In this document: one piece after another, positions 49,152 to 59,850 of the stretch
Layout of the letters: each line of letters opens with the position of its first letter
Numbering within the stretch: the stretch's first letter is position 1
Assembly: GCA_024138025.1 (NCBI GenBank)
Contig: JAMXBD010000574.1
Location: 1-64,000 of the forward strand
Origin: Combretum micranthum
Taxonomy: Eukaryota; Streptophyta; Magnoliopsida; Myrtales; Combretaceae
Length of the DNA stretch: 64,000 nucleotides
Reading direction: 5' to 3'
Notes under the pieces: model-generated
Database searches by the model: none
What the model saw: only the letters and a program-made list of their open reading frames with translations
Told to the model about the DNA's origin: nothing
Made by a program: the position numbers and the translations under genes

Positions 49152-49855
49152 AAGAGTATGTATAAGTCATGATGAAAAACATTGAGAGTTCCTCAAACAC
49201 AACTACTACTGTACCTAACCAAATAGGTACCTTTAATTTCAACCATGATAGTTCCTTTAGAACCTCCCATGCTAGTAAAATAGATTACTTATATAAGATA
49301 TCTTACTCAGCAGATATTAAAATAGATAATACTTCTTTACCTCTTGTAAATCCATACTCTACTTTTACTCACCCTTACTTAGCTATTTCATCAATCAAAT
49401 CTTCATCAGAACACATTCCTCATAGGTCAAAGAATACGTATAATCTACTTGATTTGATCAATGTTATCTCAAACCAATAGAGGAAGAGCAATTTTTTACC
49501 CTCCAAATTCCACCAAAATTACCTAAAATTTGGCTCACACTGAAATGTACACACCTTTATTTTAGTGAAATGAGGCTAGCTCTAACCTTACAAGTTTGCA
49601 AAGGCATGGTAGTAGTAGCCAGAATGGTTCTACTAGACACTGGATACTTGGAGTATTTGAAGGCATGCATAGGGACAATTGGGACCACATTGAATGCTGG
49701 AATAATGTGCGTAACTCTATTTCCTAACTAAAACATCCCTTTGTCTGAGCTAAAGCTGCTTGAAGCTTTGAAAGTCCAAGTACAAATTCTTGGAGCTCAT
49801 ATGAGTGAAGGATCCTTAGTTGCAATACTCCATTACTTGATGGCATATCGGTGGA
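49152..49855 (+). pseudogene. Endogenous pararetrovirus: movement-protein region, copy 2 (decayed)
   Basis: A second copy starting with the same AAGAGTATGTATAAGT leader at the same 17-nt distance from its ATG (49169). Its first frame (49169-49480) again has 'SNTTTTVP' and 'FNFNHDSSF'. The later part (about 49565-49850) keeps 'LDTGYLEYLKACIGTIGTTL' and 'LLEALKVQVQILGAHMSEG', with a stop between them. These blocks match the core and C-terminal part of caulimovirid movement proteins. It breaks off after 'MAYR', at about 49850. Capsid, protease, RT and RNase H are absent here. Confidence 0.7.
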
Positions 49856-49879
49856 TAGGAGTTTTTCTCCTTTTCATCA

Positions 49880-50205
49880 TACTTTTCTCTAGAGGTTCAG
49901 CAGCAAGATAGCATTCTGCTTGCTTTACAAATGGCTCCTTGATCCTTACTTCAATCCTCTAAAGACCCATGTAGATGTCATAGAGGGATTGTTTTTGTTG
50001 TAATGGCAAACAACATCATTATCATCAGATGAGTCAGCATCATCATCATCAGATGAATCAGACTTTGGATCTTTTGATGATTCTTCATAGAAAACCATGT
50101 ACTACGATTTACCACCATCATCTTCTAAAGATCCTATAGTAAGATCTCCTTGTTGATATCTTTTCCACATAATGGAGTTGAAACCTTTCCTTTTTCTTCT
50201 TTTCT
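49880..50205 (-). pseudogene. Possible further pararetroviral fragment in inverse orientation
   Basis: On the minus strand an interrupted frame contains an acidic Ser/Asp tract, 'YEESSKDPKSDSSDDDD', after 'MWKRYQQGDLTIGSL'. Acidic Ser/Asp stretches occur near caulimovirid coat proteins, and the fragment abuts the movement-protein copy. I cannot show viral origin from this alone. Confidence 0.25.
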
Positions 50206-52560
50206 ATCATACCCTAAAAACGGGCGTAGAAGGATAATCCGAAGTTATTATATCACGTGTGCACCCATGATATGAGAACCATCTTGCAAGTCAGAGTTTG
50301 CAAGGCTCTACCTAAATAATTACTTTATAAAGATCTAATATGAAATTACATTTGTGATAAATAAAGGAAATCCGATTTCCTACAGTCCACCAAAACAACA
50401 GAGAATTGATATCCCCTGTCAAATAGTAAAATAATTAAATCATCTATGCTTTACAAACATGAAACTACAACATTATAAATCTAATCCATAATTTAACCTC
50501 TTTTACAAGAATTGAAACTTTAATAAACTATACTATCTATCTATTTCTCATATCAAACTCATCTTCTATCTTCAAAGTTTCCCTTTTAGTCAAACTTATC
50601 CCATATCTGAAGCTTCAGCTATGCCTGCACCAAAACTATAGGGGTTTGAGCTTAACCATAGCTCAGTAGATAACAAAACCAAATCACATTACAAACAAGT
50701 ATCAAGCAAGTTTTTATTTAACAAACATATGCAATGCACACTCACCCATATGATATGCACAGTTTGGATGACCAGAATCCAAACCAATAGAGATTTACGC
50801 TCTCTCTTAGGGGTTGAAGGACTAAATATAGGCCATTTATGCCTAGGAGAACTGTGAACTAAGGAAAGGGGTACATACTCAACTTTGAGCCTACCGCTCA
50901 TATCCTTCTTAGCAAAAAAATCATTTCTTTTATACCACAGATATAATCGACAACTATTCCTTGGACATAGCCAAGAAGGGAGGATTTCAATTTAAAATAC
51001 TTTTTATTGAAAATTAACCTCTTTAACTTCCCATTAGACTTAGCTAAGAAGGGGGGATTTTCTTTGAAATTCATTTTATTGAAACATAGCCTCTATTTAC
51101 TCCTTAGACAAGACTAAGGAGTGAGGACTTCCTTTGGAATTCATTTTATGCATAGATCAAAACATTTACTCTATCGACCAACCCTTCACTTTCCTTAGAA
51201 CCATAGAATCTCCTTAAGTATTAATCCTTAAAGATAACTCCAACATAGGCAATGTCCTTCGGTGCTTGCTTAGTTTCTGTGAAGCCGACAACCCTACTTG
51301 TAGCCTCTATGTAGACCCACTGATCCCAATCAAGCACTATTATAGAATCAGAATATTAATACGTGACATGAACCCGTACCAATGCAAATGTAATGTGATG
51401 TAATGCATGATCGATTCATTTAAAGGTCAAATAAGAATTATGGCTTATTAGTTAATGTCCATATCATTTTAAGACAATAAACATTATATAAATCACAAAT
51501 AACACTGCACAATCGTTTTCACTTATGGTTTAGTGAATTATCAATCAAATGCAATAATCAAGTAGCAAACGCATTCCCAAACCCCATGCATAATCAATTA
51601 GATTTATATTATTTCCAATGCAACTAGATTATCTGCATAAGTAAGGTAAAGAGATTGTTGTTCCCTACCTGGCATCCAAGCTAAGTCTTAACTATTCTCT
51701 AGGAAGATCAAAATAACATCCCCATCAATCATCCAATCATCAACAACATTATCATCAGCACCAAATCATCATCGTCATTCATATGAAATCTAAACAGGAA
51801 AAGAAAGTTGGCTAAAGGCTATTGAAGGGAATATAATACAAAGGCAAACATCTATTCAAGAACTTGGATTCATATTAAGGGCCTATTTGATTAGACCTTA
51901 GGTAAGAACCCTGCCATGGCTGCGAAGTTTGCTCCACCAAGATACAGACGGTTTTCCATTTTTTGTCAAAATATTTCTTTCCTCTTTGTTTATAGTCTTT
52001 TGTTACAAAAACACCATCAAAACATTCATATATAAAGTACTCATTCTTTAAGCAAGCATACATTTGAAGTAACATGTTCCATTAACTAAATATAGTCTAA
52101 TTCATCATATTTCAATATGTTATCTCTAAACCATTTACAAATTTTAAGTCTATTAGCTTAATTTACTCAAGTTGATTAAACTTAATCAAGGTAGTTCATT
52201 TTAGTTTAGTGAAGTTCATTTAGCCAAGTTGAGCTCAGACATATTACTAATTCATCTTATGTCTACGATTCATATTAATTTAAATGTATGTTAACTTACT
52301 CTTAAATAAATTGATTAGATTCAATTGATCTAGTTTATTTTAGTTTATTTAAGTTCATTTAGCCAAAATGTGCATAGATTATTAACTATGTTCATTAATT
52401 TTGGATATGATGAGTTTGAATCAAATATATTTTAGCTCTTGATACTTTTAAAATTTCCAAAAATCAAGTCAGAAATTATAAAGCTCTTTTTAAGCTTTTC
52501 GTGGCCCTTTTTGTTATTTATTACTTGTGAATAAGAGGCTAACAAATGGCATTGATTGAA
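50206..52560 (-). repeat. Second copy of the old LTR-like family
   Basis: It starts near ATCATACCCTAAAAACGGG and includes GGGGTTTGAGCTTAACCATAGCTCAGTAG (about 50641-50670), a phrase type found at the GT-rich end of gypsy LTRs. From 51785 to 52530 it matches 37005-37860. The right boundary is unclear, and no target duplication was identified. The frames at 50689-50901 and 51875-52075 lie in this noncoding sequence. Confidence 0.45.
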
Positions 52561-52932
52561 TGACATGATACATAGGCGTTTAAGTATATAGCTTGTTGGA
52601 TTTAATATAATTGTTTTTGTAAATAATAAAGTTCAGATATATACTTTGTTCATTAAGGTTAGAAACAATTGGTAGGATCATAAAATAATTGGTAGCTTGT
52701 ATGTATGAGTTTGCTTAGTTTTACAGACCGCTTGTGAATATTTAACTATCTTAATCAAAACTAAAAAATAGGAAAATGATAAAAATTTAACATAAAAAGA
52801 GTATATTTAATTTGTCCTGATTTTGTAAGGTCATGTTACTTATGCTATTCAATAAGTGTTAATACAAATGAATAGATATGTTTGATGTGTTCGGAATTCT
52901 AACAGACTATTCATGTGTATATATTTTTTAGG

Positions 52933-52973
<41 letters not shown>

Positions 52974-55059
52974 CCTAAAATGATAAAAACTAAAAAAAAA
53001 AGTGAAAAATTTACAAAATGGACAAAAGGTTTCACCTTTTGCCTTTCCTCGAGTATGGGATATCTATTAATATGTTTGTTTTGTCAGCTTTTATAAAATA
53101 ACGTAGTTATTTTCTAAAATACCAAAAACAACAAATGGAGTTTTCTAAACTTAGGATCTTTTTAGACATCTTCAAAATCATGGAATACAACTAGATCTCT
53201 TTGTAGGCATCTGTGGGGCGGTCACAACAATAAAGACTTTTAATTCTTTTTTTTTCAAAAAATGAAAAATTCATTATAAGTGTTTTTAAGACCTTCTATA
53301 AAAAATCAAGAAGAAAAGGAATACATTTCTCCTTAGGATCTTGTTTTCTAAGAAACTAAAATTCTTAAACTTTCTCATAAAAACTAAAAAAAAATAAAAA
53401 ATTAAAAAGTATTTTTTTTTCTCTTATCAATTTTTTGTCTATATATTCAAGATTTTTAAAGTCCATAATAAGCCTCGATAACCACTTAAGTTTTAAAATA
53501 GCAGTCGTTGGACTTACAATTTTCGTCTTTTCATGCACACTAGTGGCCGACCAAAAATCAAATCACCCATTTGGTTTTTAGTTCACCTGTTATTTTTTCG
53601 ACTTTGGCTAATGGCGACTCCAACCAAATCATTTTAAAAAATTGAGCTTTTTTCAAAACCCCATTGGTTCCTTGTCAAGTGTTTCGTATCAAACATATCA
53701 GGTTTGATGCAGTTTGGAACCTTTAAGATGATAGGAGCTAAATTCGAATTCGACAACTAGTGGATAAGGTAACCAATGAACACAGAGATGTTCTAAGTTT
53801 AGAGGACAATGTTGAGTTGAATAGAGAGATAAACAAGTAACACATAGATGTATTGGATGAGATGCAATTACAACTGCTTAAAACAATTTCACATCAGGTT
53901 CTAATTTTTTATTTGGTTTATATGGATTCTTCTAATCAAAATTTGATTAGTATTGTCACTTTTCACAAATTGGGCAGCCATCAATGTTTCAAAACAATCC
54001 TATCATGGTTCGATATATGCAATTTTGGATTTTTTTTCCTTGCAGATTCAAGGTTGGGATGGCACACAGACATATTGTCCACCAATCTTATTGTTCAAGG
54101 TTTTTTTTTTTTTAATTCTAAACGAACCCTAATGGCACATATATAATGATATTGGTAGTCGGGTTTTTTCAAGAATTCCACAAACATAATTTTTACACAA
54201 TAGAACATCAAGTAGAAACACAAGTTTGTGGCTCAACTGGTAAAATTTTTCCTATAAAAAATAATTACAAAACATCATTGTCATATACCAAGCACGTTAA
54301 ACACAACCCAAATGACTTAGTTTTATCAGCATCATATGGACAATCTAAGGACATCAGATGTTGATACAATCTATTCTTTCTATGGAGTTGCTTATTATTC
54401 AGCTATTGGCTATTGTGTGTTCTCGAATGTTGACTTAATGGGGTCAAGGGGTGCCTTAGATCTTAGTACAATGGGAAAAATTCCACTAGAAAACAAAACT
54501 AAGAGGGATATTGGGCATGTTTGATGACTTTACATACATTTTGACCTTGAGGACAAGGTCCTTTTTCAAGATGGAGAGAGACTGTTATAGATAGTGAGAC
54601 TTGAACAAGAAGACAATGAGAGAGACTTAAAGATTACATATTTTACACTTAAAATGTAAAACAAATAATGCATAGTATTTTTTTTTCAGTTGAAAATTTA
54701 TTGAATAGTTAGTGGTTGTAATAGATTTGAAACTACATCTACTAGATCAGTTCAACAAATCATGTATTACATCTATAAATGAAAAAGAAAGAAAATGGAA
54801 AAGCATAATAATTTCACCCTAGAAAATACTTGTTTCTTGCACATCGAGAGCTTTGGCTAAGCTCGAATTGGCTAAAACTAGTCCTTGCAAACAAACAATA
54901 AACACAAACATATTTGTTAGTGACATTCAACAAGAATCAAGATCAATCTAGAAAAGAGAGAATTAGAGGAGATAACTTGCATAAACCCTAATTGTAAGGT
55001 GGCGTGTAGGGTAAGTGCACCGTAATTAGCTGGGCTAATAGTAGTGGGTGGGTTGTAAT
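52561..55059. other. Intergenic; possible Tat-type gypsy remnant near 53600-54600
   Basis: TTTGGCTAATGGCGACTCC at about 53600-53618 resembles the LTR/primer-site junction of Tat-type gypsy elements, where TGGCGACTC is common. CCTTGAGGACAAGGTCC near 54545 resembles the 3' end of some gypsy pol genes. Nothing between them could be assigned: frames at 53853-54146, 54146-54364 and 54336-54524 have no recognisable domain. Weak evidence only. Confidence 0.25.
52936..52971. repeat. (AT)n microsatellite
   Basis: About 18 AT units, flanked by further AT-rich DNA. Confidence 0.9.
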
Positions 55060-55985
55060 TAGGGGTAAGCGGGTACATGGTAGGTAGGGTATGAAGTGCT
55101 ACCTGTACCCTACCCTGTATGCTACAAGATATTAGATTTGGTACCCGAAACCTACCCTATGATATCTTTTACCCACTCGATATCCTATAAAACCTACAGA
55201 CTATAGGTATCCTATGGAACTTGTTGATTTACTTATGAAATATCTTTTTTTTTTCGTATTTTCATAAATTTCAGGTTTATAGTATTTTATATGCTATAAT
55301 ATGTTTAACCACCTTAATTTCATACATTCACTATAAATAGCATATACAAAGGAATTTTAAAAGTAATTTGTTAATATCATAAGTTCTGCAATGTATAGAA
55401 TCTATTTATGTGGAGAAGCTAAAACTTATAACAAAAATCTATCGAACATGTTTATATGATATTAAACAAAATTGTAGTAGATTCTGAAATAAAAAACTTT
55501 GAAGCAATTTTCATATTGACTAATCTTAGAAAATAAATAGCATATTTATATAACTTGGGAGCTCAGGTATATACATACAATTACAGGTGTTCTAAAATAA
55601 AAATAACAAGTGTTTCTAAAATAAAATAGTACAAATTCTTCTATTATAAAAATTTTTGGAAGATAATTTGCAAAATAATAATCTTAAATAAAAAATATTC
55701 GTCAAATAAAAAATGGATTATTGTTATTTATTTTGTATATATTAACATTGCTTTATAATATTTAATAAGACAGATATAATATACCCTAAAATATGTATTA
55801 GTATAAGTTCTAGGATTGATACAAAGTATTAAAACCTCATAGCCATACCCCATCCTATGAAAGCAAGTTCCGTAAAATCTATACTCGGACCTTACCCTGT
55901 AGCCTTTAATACCCACTCGGACCCTACTCAGTCAAGTAAAATCTGGGTGAGTACCCTATATGACAGGGTTAGCCGCTTACCCCTA
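55060..55985. mobile_element. Non-autonomous hAT-like element, 926 bp
   Basis: Perfect 13-bp terminal inverted repeats, TAGGGGTAAGCGG at 55060-55072 and its inverse at 55973-55985. They are flanked by GTTGTAAT (55052-55059) and GTTGTGAT (55986-55993), an 8-bp target duplication with one change, as expected for hAT elements. The subterminal parts are rich in CTACCCTGT and ACCCACTCGG words; the interior is AT-rich with no transposase. Confidence 0.82.
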
Positions 55986-55993
55986 GTTGTGAT

Positions 55994-57131
55994 CGCTTCC
56001 ATGCCAAAAAGAAATTGTAAAGCAAAATTGTATGACATTATCAGACTCAGCCAATCAAATTTCAAATGCCTCGCTTCTAAAACAACTTTAAGTTTTAACT
56101 AACTCAACAATAAGAAAAAAAAAATCCATGACCATGATATTATTGTTTTAGGGTTACTTGGTCCAAGTTCCCCTGTCAAGAAAATATAAAATTGATCTTA
56201 TATAATTTAACATAATATCGGAAATATGAAGATACAATAAAACTTTTAAGACAAATTTGAATTTACATATATAATATTTAGATATGATTTGTGATGCTCC
56301 AGTCACTTGTTAAAAACAAAAACAAAAATGAAAAATAAATGTAGAGTTCAATAAATAAATTGTACATTTTATCATCTATAAAAGTTAATACAATAAAACA
56401 TTAATAGCTTGTTTAGTCGAGATTAATAGTTATTTATTTTTTTCTTGTTTTACGTAAACTAATATTATGAATTGCTATATATAAAATGATGACTCATATC
56501 TTGAAAATATTATAAATACAACTGTCCTTTTTATAATGAAGACATGAAACATTATAAATATTTTATTTTTTATTATAATAATTATTTATTTTATTTTTTA
56601 TATTAAATAAATATTATAATAACTATTAAAATTCTATTATATTTTTATTAAATTGGATCTATACAGTAAAGGGAATGAGCTGTAATTGATGGATTTTAAG
56701 TTAGGATGGATAATTTGTTGCATGCACCGAGAAACGTGAACGTCATCGTTGTTAAGCGGTTATAATGTATAGTATCGGGCTTGGATCGAGACCAGGAAAG
56801 CCGCATTCGACAAAATAGATGTGATTCGAGTCCCTTTGTTTTGTAGTTGTCATTTGCGCGTATAGATTTTCGGTCCCGAGTCCGACACACACAGCTGAAA
56901 ACACAAATCTACCGGTAGCATTTTGTCTGTACGTAGTCCGTCGCCATCCAACTCATCTGATTCTCTTTTAACTTTTGGACTATACTTACGTATAAATCTT
57001 TTTCCCCCTGAAAATTAAATAAAAAAAAAAGTTAGTTTAAAGTGTGCTTTAACTTTAAATAGAATGATTAAAAAGCGTGTTATATATTCTACATGTTATT
57101 TGATATAATCAAAGAATAAGAAAGACACATA
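55994..57131. other. Intergenic AT-rich stretch, nothing recognised
   Basis: No supported gene, repeat or RNA. A less AT-rich part at 56690-56960 has no convincing open frame. Confidence 0.6.
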
Positions 57132-58378
57132 TGATATTAGATACTTAGCTCAAAGAAAGAACTTAACTTAAAAAATTGACTCATCTCATCAGGTGAGAGA
57201 ACTTTCAATCTTAAGCATCTAACCTAATTACTTGAGGAACTGATATGGGATTGTAACATTATTCACTCCTTAAGAAGTTAATACTCACAACAGTTTATTC
57301 CAAGTGGCCCACTCTGGACGGTTTTTACTCTAATATTCTCTATTAGGTAGTCATTTCCTAAGTCGCTCCATCCATTGGCATAACACTCTCAATGAGAGTA
57401 CAAAATGTTAAGTATTAATAAAACTAGGCATATAAGCTATGGCCCATAGGTCGGCCTATTTAGCCGCTTAAAAAAGAGGGTCACTACTAATTTTTTTTCA
57501 ACGTGTTTAAAAGCGAGCCAAATTAGCTCTATCCATCTAACCCACTAGCCAAAGTGGGTTAACTCATAAGGGGCGGGCTAGGCCGGCTCGTGGGCCAACC
57601 ATAAAGGAAAAAAGAAAGAAAAAGAAAAAAAAAAAGAGGAAAAGTTTAAGAACAAAAATAATAATGATAGCATAGTAATTATTATTTATGACATGTTATT
57701 GAGGAGGATTGATTGATGCAAACTTCACATGTATAATAACATTCTTTTTAAGTACATATTTATTAAATTAAATGTAATACTATATCCAACAAATTATTTG
57801 AAAAACTTTTTTTATATATAAGTAATTCAAATAGCAATAAAATTAATCATTGATATATATACATATATATATATACATATTAGACACTAAAACACATAAA
57901 CATTTCAATTTTCTCCAAAATTAACATAAAAAAATAATAAATTCATTTTGGCCTGCAAGTTGAGCTTTTGGCTAAGAAATTTTGGCTGTAAAACTCATTG
58001 GCTGAAGCTGCCTAGCCCATTTAACTCGTATGCCCACCTCTAAGTACCAAGTTCGAAGAGAGAACCCAACCTAAAACATTATCTTATCAGGTGGGAGAAT
58101 CCCTTACATTGCCAACCCCTTAAAAGCCAACACCTTCGACGACCCACTCTGGATGGTTTTCACTCTAGCATTCTCTGCTAGGTAGGTTTTTCCTAAGTCA
58201 TCCATTCCTAGGTTGCCCCTTCCGCTGGTACCGACACTCTCAACGAGTGCACTAAATGTTAGGTTTCCAAGCCTAAAGGAAGAATCCACCCAAAAAGACT
58301 GGCATATCAAGTAAGAGAGCTCCTTAAACTTAAGTATTATTCCCCGATTACTTGAAGAACCGATGTGGGATTGTAACA
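57132..58378 (+). mobile_element. Tandem TRIM-like element with three short LTRs
   Basis: Three related short terminal repeats. LTR1 (57132-57258) and LTR3 (58257-58378, starting TGTTAGGTTTCC) both end GATTGTAACA after the phrase ATTACTTGARGAACYGATRTGGG. LTR2 starts TGTTAAG at 57406 and resumes after an insertion at 58049. Between them are two copies of a short spacer with CCCACTCTGGAYGGTTTT and ACACTCTCAAYGAG. The order LTR-spacer-LTR-spacer-LTR indicates recombination between two copies. ATATGATATTA occurs at both outer ends. No protein is encoded. Confidence 0.68.
57417..58040. mobile_element. hAT-like MITE inserted in the middle TRIM repeat
   Basis: A 624-bp insert splits the middle short LTR. 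Flanks TAAGTATT (57409-57416) and TAAGTACC (58041-58048) agree at 6 of 8 positions. The ends AGGCATATAAG and, inverted, GGGCATACGAG are a weak inverted repeat, and GGGCTAGGCCGGCTCGTGGGCC text lies inside. The middle is AT-rich with a purine run at 57605-57645. Confidence 0.5.
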
Positions 58379-59850
58379 TATGATATTATTAGGTGTTCTA
58401 AAGGAAAATGATATCAATATACCTAATAACATAATTAGGTAGTCTTGGCTAGCAATGACAATTTTTATTAATAGTTGTAATTGCATATTTATTTTATATA
58501 TAATTCATGTCAGGATAAGCAAAAGTAATATTTTAATAAAATATTTTACAAATGCTAGCATGTTAAAAATAATCCAAGAATAAGCAAATTAAGCGAGTCT
58601 TTTTAAGAGATGTGTGGGTTCATGTATTGAATCGTTTTCTTAGAAGACAAGTTTAAGATAGCTCCAATGAACTTGTATGGATTATTTTAATCTAATGGTT
58701 TTTTTGTAATCTTTTTTATGAAAAATCTATTTTTTTTTCCTTTAACCTAATTCATGTCAATACAAAAAGTATATAAAATTGATTTTATATTATAAATAAT
58801 TAAGTTATAAAATAATCATATTTATTCAAGTTATAATTGTATATTTGTAACTTGTCTCGTATTGCATTTCTTGTTTTAAATCTATAATTGTTTTTTAATT
58901 CGTCAGCAGTTGCCATTGTAACGTGTTTGTTAGGAGATCATTTAAGTTTTCATTATCTTAAGAACTTAGATTTTTATTTGAGAGTTCTAAAAATTTTAGA
59001 AAGTACAAAGGATTGTTTACACCATATCCACAAGTAGACCTATTCCTATTATAAAAATGAAAATGCTTAAAAAGAACATAAGCCGCGCTTATCATCTTTT
59101 ATATGACAACAATTCGGTCGAGCTCAACGTAGGTAGGCTTACCCGCACCGTATCTGAACACCTGTACCTGTTAAGCAACTCCCTAAGATAAAGCAGATCC
59201 GAACAGTTACGAGAAAGCTCAATGGACCCACAGCATGTGCATCACAGCAAAAGTCAATTGCAAAATGGGTAAGGTCCAACCTCTTAATGCTTTACCAACA
59301 TGCACCCAGCTCAGATCCCTTCCTAACATGTGGTTTTAGTTAGACCCTTCAACCCCACACAACTAATCACAAACCTTGTCCTCAGCAAGAATATAATTAT
59401 CTTTATGCTCAATTTAGACACCATATCTGCTGGCAGTTATTCTCTTACTATGATAAATCATTGCCAACCTTCCAAAACACACATGTGGGACACCAAGAAT
59501 ACAAAAAATTATCAGTGTTTTAAGGAAAATCACAAACAATCTAAACCAATTTGCATTACTTTGCAAGAAACATTAATGACTATTATACATTTTTTATTGT
59601 TTTGTCTTCTTGGTGTAATCTCACTAATGGATACATGTAATTGTAAAAAGAATCTGAACAGACTATAAAAAAAAAAAAAAAAAAAAAAATGAATGAATAT
59701 GAAAATGAAAATGACTTACAACTTCTATCGAGTCTTTGCACACAACAACAATGAAAATGGAAAGCAGAATAGTTTTTGCAGAAATTTTGGGACCATTTTG
59801 GCATTGGAAGTTTTCCTTTTCCCCTTCTTTTTTAAGATTTTCTCTTTGGC
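58379..59850. other. Downstream flank of the receptor kinase gene
   Basis: AT-rich sequence with no supported gene. A 23-A run lies at 59667-59689. The frame at 59330-59668 has no recognisable domain. The 3' UTR of the minus-strand kinase gene should lie just below 59851; no poly(A) signal could be chosen with confidence. Confidence 0.55.

Noticed and set aside
53600..54600. A complete Tat-type gypsy element
   Set aside because: Only a primer-site-like word and a pol-end-like word were found; nothing recognisable lies between them.
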